Below are positions 56,301-64,000 of a stretch of 64,000 nucleotides of DNA, piece by piece. Source of the stretch: Micractinium sp. NFX-FRZ (taxonomy: Eukaryota; Chlorophyta; Trebouxiophyceae; Chlorellales; Chlorellaceae); assembly GCA_029339195.1 (NCBI GenBank), contig JAPTJF010000313.1, positions 1 through 64,000 of the forward strand. The letters are read 5' to 3'. Position 1 is the first letter of the stretch. Each line of letters opens with the position of its first letter. The notes beneath the pieces are model-generated. The model saw only the letters and a list, made by a program, of their open reading frames with translations, was not told the origin of the DNA and made no database searches. Position numbers and translations under genes: made by a program.

Positions 56301-58756
56301 GGGCCGGATGATGGTGGCATGGGACACTGCAGATGCCCCCCCTGCATCCCTTCCACCTCCACCCCGCCACAAAACCATCCACCCGCTTGCCGTGTTCAAG
56401 GCGGTCGGCGATCAGCGGCGGGGCAGCGGCACCCGCTGACCGCCCATCAACCAAAACCAGTCTTTACATCCCGCCTGTGCATCCAATCAAGAGTGCAGCC
56501 TTGATGCCAACAACCATGCCCAGCCCGCCCCCCTGCCTTGATGAGAATGGAGTCCCCGATACCCAGCTCGATGCCGCTGTGTGCGGGTGCCACGCGGTTG
56601 GTGCATAGGTACACCATGGGCAGCAGGTCGGCGGGGGTGGTGGCGATGACGGCGCGGAAGGAGTTGATCAGGATGTTGGTGCGCACCAGGCGCTGCAGGG
56701 GCAGGGGTGAAGAAGAAACATGCAGTTTGAGGGGTGTTCGGGCACCTAGGGATACCCGCAAGGACAGTAGCTGCGCACCAGGCGCTGCGGTGCGGGGCAA
56801 ACTTTGTGTCAGTGGCCGCACACCCAAGTGTGCCCTTGCACTCCACAGCTGAGGAAGCCATGTGCAGCCGCCACGTGGTGCCACGCCACGCCACGGCATG
56901 CCAGGGCCAGGCCCACCCCATTCCCCACCTTGCTGGTGTCTGCAATGCTCTCAAAGGTGTCGGCCAGCAGGGAGAAGGGCACCGGCTCGCCCTCCTTCCA
57001 GGTCACCACAGCACTGCAGGGCGAGCACGGGGTGAGCAGGGGCTTGGGAAGGGGGTAAAGAGATGTGAGACAGAAGGAAAAGGAGCACACGGGATATCGG
57101 CTGAGTGCAGAGATGGGCAGAGGCGGGGTTCCCCTCCTTCTCAAGTGACCGCAGAGATGAGGGGTGGGCAGGGTTCCGAGGAGGGGCCACGGCATGGGCG
57201 GCCAGGATGGCGCCTGGTGTCAGAAGGACATTCCTGGTTAGTCAGGAGCGCTAGCAGGCAAGCTTGCACACATCAGCCGCGGTACAGCGTGCGCCACGTA
57301 CCCCACACTGACCGTCAGCCGACCCTTAGAAGACTTTGTTACCAGAGACACATACAGACACATGCACTCACAAAGCACCCACACTTGAGCACACCTGAGG
57401 TCGAACGCGCCGTGCTCTGCTGCCACCTTGATTGCCTCTGCACCCACGCCCTCCACCTGCACAGCGGTGCAAGGGGTGCAGAGAGGGCGGCCAGGTACAG
57501 ATGGGTGAGCGCCAGAGGTGGATATGAGGGGCAGCAGTGGAGGGGCACGAGCGCAGCAGGGCGAGCGTGACCGGCAGGGCAGGCGGGAAGTGCACATGCA
57601 TGCTCGCCAGTGCATGCCTGCTCTCCATGTACATCCCCACAGTTTACATACACCGCCAGCCCACAGCATCCGCCAACTCTCAGCATGGCATCATGTCTCA
57701 TAGCGTTCAACGACAGCCGCGCCGCCACATTTCGTCCACACTCCACTAGGCCGCCTGCCCCCCAGCCCGCCCCAACCAGACACAGCACTGTGCATTAGCC
57801 ACGCTGTAGCTAACCAGACGGCCAGTTTCCCACCCACCCACCTTGCCCTTTGCCAGCGGCTTGGAAGCCGCTTTCTTTTTGGTGGCAGCCGCCTTGCCCT
57901 TGCCGGCCTTGCCGGCAGAGGCGGGGGAGCGCTTGCCAGCGCCGCCGCCCTCCTCCTCATCCAACTCCACCTCGCTGCCGGAAGACAGCGCCTCCGCCTC
58001 CTCCTCCGCTGCCAGCTCAGCGTCCTCCGCCGCCAGCTCAGCAGCCACCGCCTTGCGCACCGCGGACGCCTCCTTGCCGGCCGACCGTGGGCTGCTGCCG
58101 CGCTTGCTGCCGCCGGCCCCCTTGCTTCCTGCAGAGGCCGAGGGCGACGCCCTGCGCTGGCGCTTGGCTGCAGAGGCGGGTGCCTGCTGGGCTGCCGAGG
58201 GTGGGGCCGCCACGTCAGCACCCGCGTCAGCATCCTCCAGCTCGTCTGCTGCTGCAGCCGCTGCCGAGCGCTTGGGTGGCGCCTCATCAGTGCCCGCCTT
58301 CCGAAGCCGTTTCAGCTTCTTGGCCCCATCTCCGGCAGCAGCCGCCTCACCCGATGCCTTGCTGGGTCCGGCGGCGGCGGCAATCTCCTGTGGCAGGAAT
58401 GCAGGACGAGGCAGGGAGGGACGAGGGGTGGGCAGACGGGGTGACCAGAGCGGGGCTCAGGGGTGGCCCCAAGTGCAAGCAGGCTTGCCGCCTTCTGAAC
58501 CTTGCACGGCCGGCCGCCTGCTGGCATGCACCCAGCGGTTACAATGGCAGGCACGCCATTCTTCCTGCCCAAAGCCCCGGTGCCTCACCTCCTCAGGCTT
58601 GCGCTTGGGGGCTGCGGCCTTGGGCGCGGCCTTGGGCGCGGCGGCAGCCTGCCCTGCATTCTCATTTGGGCTGCTGGCTGCCTCCCCTTCAGCCGCTGCC
58701 GCAGGCTTCTTGGGCTGGCGGGTGAAGAAGCTGGCAATGTCCTTCTGCTTGCCCAT
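47327..58756 (-). CDS. LIG1: ATP-dependent DNA ligase I
   Basis: About 22 exons. The start [17 protein letters not shown] at 58756 carries a PCNA-binding PIP box (QKDIASFF). A long Ala/Lys/Glu-rich disordered region follows (58390-57842). The DNA-binding domain includes [20 protein letters not shown] and [14 protein letters not shown]. The adenylation domain has the catalytic lysine in [13 protein letters not shown] (53078-52975), motif Ia in [25 protein letters not shown], motif III in [11 protein letters not shown], motif IV in EGLIVKT and motif V in HWLKLKKDY. The OB domain ends near [15 protein letters not shown], with a Gly-rich tail. The enzyme seals nicks with ATP in replication and repair. 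One intron, after DGTVK, uses a GC donor. The reading frame stays open 118 codons upstream of MGKQ without an ATG. Introns are crowded with copies of exon edges. Confidence 0.96.
47517..47614 (-). repeat. Two-copy ~49-bp tandem repeat in a LIG1 intron
   Basis: AATTTCCGCCCGACTCGG with CAAGCAGGCAAAATACTCTG is followed by a diverged copy starting AATTTCCACTTGACTCG with CAAAGCAGGCAAAACACCCTG. It lies in the last intron of LIG1. Confidence 0.75.
48600..48730 (-). repeat. Two decoy copies of the LIG1 exon starting [12 protein letters not shown]
   Basis: The real exon start is at 48539. Copies in the upstream intron read [13 protein letters not shown] (about 48605-48645) and [13 protein letters not shown] (about 48690-48725). 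Each is preceded by the same CTGCAG acceptor and a GTACTGCC tract. Confidence 0.8.
49325..49465 (-). repeat. Two decoy copies of the LIG1 exon end [12 protein letters not shown]
   Basis: The real exon end is at 49541-49590. Downstream in the intron, [13 protein letters not shown] (about 49425-49465) and [13 protein letters not shown] (about 49325-49365) repeat it with donor-like sequence after each. Confidence 0.75.
50041..50213 (-). repeat. Three decoy copies of the LIG1 exon start DSYEPSK
   Basis: The true acceptor and start lie at about 49975-49990. The same acceptor plus about 20 exon bases recurs at about 50044-50064, 50114-50138 and 50189-50212, separated by GGGAGAGGAGGGGTGG spacers of 70-75 bp. 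Acceptor, spacer and exon head have been amplified as a unit. Confidence 0.85.
51060..51275 (-). repeat. Diverged copies of the LIG1 exon start encoding FDCLSLNG
   Basis: The real exon (51031-50888) contains GTTGAGGGAGAGGCAGTCGA on the plus strand. Related strings are at about 51065-51092 (GGTGAGGGAGAGCAGTCAAA) and about 51250-51275 (TGTTGAGGGAGATGATAGTC) in the upstream intron. Confidence 0.5.
52255..52495 (-). repeat. Two decoy copies of the LIG1 exon end [11 protein letters not shown]
   Basis: The true exon end is near 52540. Downstream intron copies read TLKQLTPGN (about 52455-52490) and [14 protein letters not shown] (about 52285-52330). Each is followed by a shared GGCGGAGGTTGGGCAT spacer, so unit length is about 140-170 bp. 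Confidence 0.8.
52801..52900 (-). repeat. Decoy copy of the LIG1 exon end HVLPDGTVK with its GC donor
   Basis: The real junction reads GGCACCGTCAAG then GCAAGC (52975). About 100 bp downstream a copy reads HVLLDGTVK then GCAAGG, followed by the same GTGGGATGGGACAGCGCAGG intron sequence as the original. Confidence 0.85.
53500..53565 (-). repeat. Decoy copy of the LIG1 exon start [14 protein letters not shown]
   Basis: The real exon starts at 53466. The upstream intron contains [18 protein letters not shown] in the same frame order, about 100 bp away. Confidence 0.7.
53880..53945 (-). repeat. Decoy copy of the LIG1 exon start [16 protein letters not shown]
   Basis: The real exon starts at 53816. 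This copy reads [18 protein letters not shown] with an intact CCCACAG acceptor. A further copy, [16 protein letters not shown], is at about 55008-55055, and a worn one, [12 protein letters not shown], at about 55155-55195. Confidence 0.85.
54066..54086. repeat. Perfect 9-bp palindrome with TAA centre
   Basis: GTCCCCACC, TAA, GGTGGGGAC lies at the edge of the block that contains the nested plus-strand exon. Confidence 0.7.
54313..54474 (+). pseudogene. Coding-like terminal exon on the plus strand nested in a LIG1 intron
   Basis: After an acceptor-like GCCGCAG, the plus strand reads [20 protein letters not shown], then [16 protein letters not shown], then [13 protein letters not shown] and a TAA stop. 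The composition is protein-like (hydrophobic and charged residues balanced, no low complexity), unlike other intronic frames. I do not recognise the family. It is followed by an AT-richer 3'-UTR-like stretch. It may be the last exon of a nested gene or a captured gene fragment. No upstream exons were identified. Confidence 0.45.
56100..56275 (-). repeat. Two decoy copies of the LIG1 exon start [16 protein letters not shown]
   Basis: The real exon starts at 56048. [15 protein letters not shown] (about 56110-56150) keeps the acceptor. [15 protein letters not shown] (about 56235-56275) is more diverged. Confidence 0.8.
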
Positions 58757-59326
58757 ACTGCTGCCCCAGGGTTGGTGCTGCTGCTGCTGCCGTGCGCCTA
58801 CGCGCAGAAAGCCGGTGAGCAGGGGCCGAGCCTGGGAGTGCAGCCCACCGGCTGCCGCCGCTCCAGCCGCAGCCTCCGCTCGGGCGGGCCAACACCGCTG
58901 GGCCGACCTCGGGCCCACTACCGCTGTCGCCGACCTGCCGGGCAACGCCTGCAGCCGTGTAGCCACCAGTTTCGACAGTCGCAGCGCCAACAGGGTGGCT
59001 GGGTGAGGGAAGAGGGCGCCCAATTTGAAGGGTGGCCCGATCGGTGAGAGCCGAGTCGCGCTGTGTCTCGGCGCACTTGGTAGCAGGTTCTGAGACCTGC
59101 CGATACACAATGGCGATCAGATGCGACAGCCTCGAGGGGCGCAGCACTCAACGCAGGGAGGACAGCCTCACAGTCGCATTCTGCTGCTCATCAGCCATAC
59201 CATACACAATTTCAAGACTCGAGAGCAAACTTCTTGTGACCACACACAATTGGGCTCGCTGCAAGCAGCGTCAGCAGCGTAGACTCTCTCACCAGCCGGG
59301 CGTCCCGCAAGGCAAACTAGCCACCC
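58757..59326. promoter_or_regulatory. Divergent region between LIG1 and the S2P protease gene
   Basis: The start codons of LIG1 (minus) and the plus-strand protease gene are 570 bp apart. The LIG1-proximal 354 bp stay open in the LIG1 frame with no ATG and encode an Arg/Ser/Ala-rich, almost acid-free sequence. The rest probably holds both promoters. Confidence 0.45.
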
Positions 59327-62300
59327 ATGTCCTCGGTGGCAGCAGCCACGATGCGCTGCCAGCCCCTGGCGGCACAGCGACATGCCCGTGCGGGAGCAGG
59401 GCAAGCTGTGCCCTTCGGGCGCTGCCGCCCACGGCCAGCCACCTTCAGCATCCGGCAGCAAGTTACATGCAGCTCCAATCACCAGGAGGCAGCCGCCAGC
59501 AGCAGCAGCAGCACGGAGCAGCAGCTGGACAGCCAGCGGGCGCCTTTGGCAGCGGCGCCGCCAGCGGCGGCGCTGGAGCAGCAGCAAGGGGAGGAGCAGC
59601 ACCAGCAGCGGGAGCGCTGGATGCCTGCCAGCTGGCTGTCAGGCTGGAAGGGCGTTGGCACCCTGATGCTCAGCTTTGGCGCAGTTACTGGCGGCGGCCT
59701 CATGGGTGCGTGCGCTCCCGCGTGCTGCCTGCGCTGCTCGCACCCTTGTGCGGCGTGCGGGCAGCTCGACCGCAGGGTGCACCCGTGCTGTGCTGTCCTG
59801 TCCTGTGCTGTGCTTTGTGGATTTGGGAAGGTGCATCACAGTGAATCATAGCGGGCCGTGCGTGTGAGGCGTGCTTTCACCAGCATGCCTCCACACCGTG
59901 GCATGCTCAGCATGCTCGCCATGTCCCCCTTGCCATTGCCCTGCAGGCTCCGGCTTTGACATTCAGGGCCCGGCATCGCAGCTGCAGGCACTGGGGGTGC
60001 TGGGCCTCACAGGTGCGACACACAAGTGGCAGGGGAGTGGCCGTGGTGTGTGAGCCTGGCCGGGTGGGTGTTGTTGTTTGGGCAGCCGTCAGGGCAGTTC
60101 ATCGTACGCCACAACCTCCTTCCTGCTCTGCAGCGTGCATTCCGGCGCTGGGGCACACCCTGGCATCTTCTCACCCTCCTCTGATGCATACTATGCTGGC
60201 CCCCCAGCCCTTCCACACACCCTCCCTCCCCCCAGTGGGCATCCAAGAGCTGGGCCACTTCCTGGCATCCCCCCAAAACTCAACTTGACGCATGGTTTGC
60301 TGACCCCCTCCTTTTGCACACCCCACCCTCCTTCCTGCCCCCCAGTGGGCATCCATGAGCTGGGCCACTTCCTGGCGGCCGTCACGCGCGGCATCCACGT
60401 CACCAAGTTCTCCATAGGCTTTGGCCCCACCCTCTTCAAGTGGCAGGTGCCCCGGGGCGGGCACGGGCAGCAGGGCAGCGCCTGCAAGGATGCCATGCAG
60501 CAGGGGCGCTGGCCGGGGCAGGCGCGGGTGGTGCCAAGCGGGACTGGCTTGGCTAGCAAGGCAAACTTGACGCCGGTCCGACCGCCCACTCTACCGTCCA
60601 GGCACAGCACACATGTCTGGCCTCATGCTTACCTGCGTGCGATCCCCTTGTCCTCCGCCGCCCCTGCCTGCCCGCCTGCAGGGCAAGGAGGTGGAGTACT
60701 CGCTGCGTGCGCTGCCCCTGGGCGGCTTTGTCGCCTTCCCCGACGACGACCCCGAGTCGCCCTACCCCGGTGAGCTCTCCTTTCTCCTGTTTCACTTCAT
60801 TCTGTCCCTGTCTGTTGAACTTGTTTCACTTCATTCTGATCCCTGTCTGTTGAACTTGTTTCACTTCATTCTGATCCCTGTCTGTTGAACTTGTTTCACT
60901 TCATTCTGATCCCTGTNNNNNNNNNNNNNNNNNNNNNNNTCCCTGTCTGTTGAACTTGTTTCACTTCATTCTGATCCCTGTCTGTTGAACTTGTTTCACT
61001 TCATTCTGATCCCTGTCTGTCTGTTGAACAACCCAACCAGTGGAGCTGTTCAATGGGCTGCCAGTACGTAGGTGGGAGCATGTGCTGCATGCTGGCACGG
61101 TGCCGGGGGTGGCGCATCCCCGCCTCCCCGCCCTCCCTTGCCTCTCACGCCCCCCTCCCCCGGCCACTCCTCCCCCTCCGCTCTCGTGCAGCCGACGACC
61201 CCAACCTGCTGCGCAACCGCTCCCTGGGGGATCGCACCGCTGTCATCAGCGCGGGGGTGGCCGCCAACATGGCGCTCGCCCTGGCCATCTGCATCGTGCA
61301 GGTGAGGGCTGTTCTTGCTTATATCCATGGAGGGGGCTGAGGGTAGGGGCTCCCCACATCAGGGGGCGGCCCGTGATGATGTGTGCACAAGTGGAGAGGG
61401 TGGAGGGCAGGTTGTGCTGCGGTGCAATGTGTGGGTCGGCTTGGCCGCCGCCCTGTGGTGCTCACACCTTACGACACAGTCTGCAGTGCAGGTGGGATGG
61501 TGCAGGAAGGGCAGGGGCTGGAGGGTGTGCGGCCGTGTGCAGGCAGCGACCAGCCGCCCGCGCTTTGCCCCACCTCGCTAGCCAGCGGAACCGAATGCCC
61601 ATCTCCCTCCCTGCGCCGCCCCCCTCCCTCGCAGGCCAGCACGGTGGGCATTGCCGAGCCCATTTACAAGCCGGGTGTGAAGCTTGGCGAGATCCGGGCC
61701 AACACGGTGGCGGGGCAGGCGGGGCTGCGCCAGGGCGACGTCCTGCTGCAGATTGGGCGGCTGCGGGTGGCGCCGGAGCCGGGCATGGTGAACAAGGTGG
61801 TGGACCAAATCAAGTGAGTGGGGGGAAGGGGTGGGTGGAGGGAGGAGGAGGGAGGAGGGAGGGGAGTTTGCCTGTTGAGAAGGAGAGGGGTGAGGCTGCT
61901 GGGGCTGGTGGGCATAAACCAGATCAATTGAGGGAGAGGTGGTGGGTGGCAGAGGGAGGAGGGAGGGGATTTGCCAGTTAAGAAGGAGGGGGTGGGGCCT
62001 GCTGTGTGATGGTGGGCATCGGCGGCGGGCCAAGATCAAGGGTGTGCAAGGAATGCACGTGATCAGGGTGCAGAAAATGTGCGAGGTGAGCTATCAATAC
62101 CAAGGGTGAGAAGAGGTGGAGGCAGCAGGTTGGGTTGAGCGGGAGTGATTATTATGACGACAGGTGGCGGGGTGAGGGCCGCCGGGGGGGCGCTGCCTGC
62201 CCGGACCCACCACCCTCCCGCCGCCCACCCACATCCGACCCCACGCCCCTTCACCCCCCGCAGGGACAACCCCGGGCGCGAGCTGCTGCTGCTTGTTGAC

Positions 62301-63804
62301 CGGCAGGGCGAGATGCTGAGCATCCCCGTCACCCCGGCGCCCTCTGGCTCCGACGGCAGCGGCCGCATCGGAATCTCACTGGCAGCCAATGCGGAGATTC
62401 TGAGGAAGAAGGGGGACGGCCCGGTGCAGGTGAGGCAGCACGGCATACATCACAGCGGCTGTGCCAGCGCAGCGGTTGGGGGGGCGGGCGGGCGGGCGAC
62501 GGCAGGTGGTGGGTGGCAGCGCATTGGTATGCGCATGTGCTGGTGGACTGGAGCGAGCCCTGTGGGTGTGCACCCCTCGCTGCGCTGTGATGTGTCCATG
62601 TGCACTGCCTGTTGTGGAAAGCAGGGTCGCAGTCTTTGCTTGCCGTGCCGCTGCACGTGCCCTGCGACGCCTATGCAAAGTTGCCCACCTCCCATGTCCA
62701 CCCCTGCCGCTCACTACCCCACCCCCACCCCTCCCCCTCATCAGACCCTCAAGCTGGCTCTGGAGGAGTACGCAACACTGACAGGCACCGTGGCGAAAGG
62801 TGGGCACCGCAAGTGCCGCGGAGATGCTCGGGGCAGCCAGAGGCGGGGCAGCGTGCCTGAGACGCGGGGTTCCTGGCAGGCAGGCGGTCAGAGGAATGAG
62901 CTCACGTGCCCCTTTCCGCCTCCTCCCACCCCCGGCTGTTAGGCGCAGGCCTGCATTAGGAACTGCCGCTGGTACATGCCGCTGGCCCCTCTCTCCTACC
63001 TCTTCTCACATACTGTGCCTCTCATGTCCTTCAACTGCCGTGCAGGCCTGTACCAGTTCTTCACCAACTTCTCGTCGACAGTGGAGAACGTGTCGGGCCC
63101 TGTGGCCATCATCGCGGCTGGCGCTGAGGTGGCACGCTCCAACTCGCCGGGCCTCTTCCAGTTTGCAGCCCTGGTCAACATCAACCTGGCCATCGTCAAC
63201 ATCCTGCCCCTGCCCGCCCTGGACGGTGCGTGAGGGTGGGGTGCTCGCCTCTTTCGTCTGCCCCGCTGCACTGCCTGGCTGCTGCGGCGGCGGCTGAAGC
63301 TGGCACATTCAGGAAGAGGGGCGAGGGTTGTTTGCTGCTGCCCTGCTGCTGCTGCTGCCAACTTCTGCTGCCTCTTGATGCCACCAGCTTTTGTTGTGTT
63401 TCCGATTCTTCCGCCCCGGCGGGAAGTGCCACCCACCCTGCGCTTGCGTGCGAGCCTCTTGGCCACCCCCTGCCCGCATCCCGCCCGCCTGGGCAGGCGG
63501 CGCCCTGGCGCTGGCAGCTGTGGAGGCGGCCCGTGGGCAGGCCTTCCCACCGGATGTGGACGAGCTCATCTCCGCTTTCAGCAATGCATTCATAGTACTT
63601 TTGGCCATCTGGCTGGTCACTCACGACCTCGATTGGCTGGGCTCCGTGATGCTGCAAGACGCCGCACAGCAGGCACAGCAGGCGCAGCAGGCGGCGGCAG
63701 CGGCGGCCGGGGCGGGCGCCGCACCTGTGGGCGCGATAGCCCCCGCGCTGGGGCGCTGGCTGCTCCCGCAGCTGGCGGCGGCTCAGCCGCAGCCGCCGCT
63801 GTGA
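59327..63804 (+). CDS. Site-2-type intramembrane metalloprotease (RseP/ARASP-like), probably plastid
   Basis: About ten exons. The start MSSVAAATMRCQPLAAQRHA at 59327 begins a ~100-residue Ser/Ala/Arg-rich region typical of plastid transit peptides. The first catalytic helix gives LGVLGLTVGIHELGHFLAAV, with the HExxH zinc motif in the exon starting at 60345. FSIGFGPTLFKWQ, YSLRALPLGGFVAFPDDDPE and AVISAGVAANMALAL follow. A PDZ domain runs through VKLGEIRANTVAGQAGLRQG, DVLLQIG and VDQIKDNPGRELLLLVDRQG. The third zinc ligand is in NINLAIVNILPLPALDGG (about 63180-63225 plus the next exon). The tail is a Gln/Ala-rich stretch. S2P proteases cut membrane-spanning substrates; the plant homologue ARASP is needed for chloroplast development. 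The residue after LDGG is Ala rather than the usual His, not a known catalytic position. Confidence 0.93.
60202..60290 (+). pseudogene. Decoy copy of the S2P active-site exon start with QELGH
   Basis: The pyrimidine tract, CCCCAG acceptor and first ~35 bases of the active-site exon occur here 114 bp before the real exon. The copy reads VGIQELGHFLAS and reaches a stop soon after. One base change turns the HELGH zinc motif into QELGH. Confidence 0.85.
60779..61030 (+). repeat. 35-bp minisatellite with assembly gap in an S2P intron
   Basis: Units containing TTCACTTCATTCTGATCCCT and GTCTGTTGAACTTG repeat every 35 bp. At least six units are visible. Bases 60917-60939 are N, so true copy number is unknown. 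The tract is much more AT-rich than its surroundings. Confidence 0.9.
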
Positions 63805-64000
63805 CTGCCCGCCTGCCTGCCCCCCTGCGCTGCTGTCTGCCACGCCCCGTGGCAGGTAGGTATACCCCTCCCCTCCTCCCTCCTCCCCGCTGTCATGCCC
63901 CCCTGTTGCTCACACTGACCTCCCTGGCTTCCTGTGCCCGCCCCCTATGGCCGCTCGTGCCGTCTGCAGCAATCACACCACGAGCGCTTCCTCCTTGCCG
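63805..64000 (+). other. 3' region of the S2P gene
   Basis: The remaining bases follow the stop codon. No polyadenylation motif is visible before the window ends. Confidence 0.5.

Overview
The window looks like nuclear DNA of a chlorophyte green alga, most likely a Chlorella-type trebouxiophyte. It is very GC-rich and intron-dense, with exons mostly of 60-250 nt. Splice acceptors are typically CTGCAG, and a few introns use GC-AG ends. TGTAA-type polyadenylation signals occur, and simple repeats of the GGCA/TGCC kind sit inside introns. Gene content is eukaryotic and plant-like (plastid S2P protease, RecX, P3A proton pump, PPDK). The lineage is an inference from style and content. Because genes are split, each CDS entry spans first to last coding exon and includes introns.

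Layout: 404-5924 (+) metacaspase with SAP and Tudor-like N-terminal modules; about 7130-9407 (-) predicted secreted, Cys-rich coiled-coil protein; 10743-13136 (-) organelle-type RecX; 14124-21977 (-) plasma-membrane-type H+-ATPase; 22464-25363 (-) SYLF/Ysc84-like lipid-binding protein; 26815-32534 (-) secreted protein of unknown function with an FN3-like segment; 34130-44517 (-) pyruvate phosphate dikinase; 44811-46848 (+) Mpv17/PMP22 membrane protein; 47327-58756 (-) DNA ligase I; 59327-63804 (+) RseP/ARASP-type site-2 protease. PPDK/Mpv17 and LIG1/S2P are divergent pairs with short shared upstream regions. Mpv17 and LIG1 converge. No tRNA, rRNA, CRISPR array or protein-coding transposon was seen.

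The strongest unusual signal is in a PPDK intron (37147-38301). A 427-bp unit is repeated twice in tandem (two differences seen) and is flanked by a 10-bp direct repeat. Each unit carries, in the same orientation as PPDK, the core of a type-I hammerhead ribozyme: CUGAUGA, a 4-bp stem II, GAAA, a 4-bp stem III and a GUA cleavage triplet. This is the architecture of a non-autonomous retrozyme or Penelope-type retroelement and predicts a 427-nt self-excised RNA.

A second pattern is that short stretches spanning exon edges are copied into the adjacent introns. It affects about ten junctions of LIG1 and single junctions of the S2P, Mpv17 and PPDK genes. The copies are diverged decoy splice sites. 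In the S2P gene the copy changes the zinc-binding HELGH to QELGH. Other notable items are a 31-bp inverted repeat inside 16-bp direct repeats in a PMA intron, and a coding-like plus-strand terminal exon nested in a LIG1 intron.
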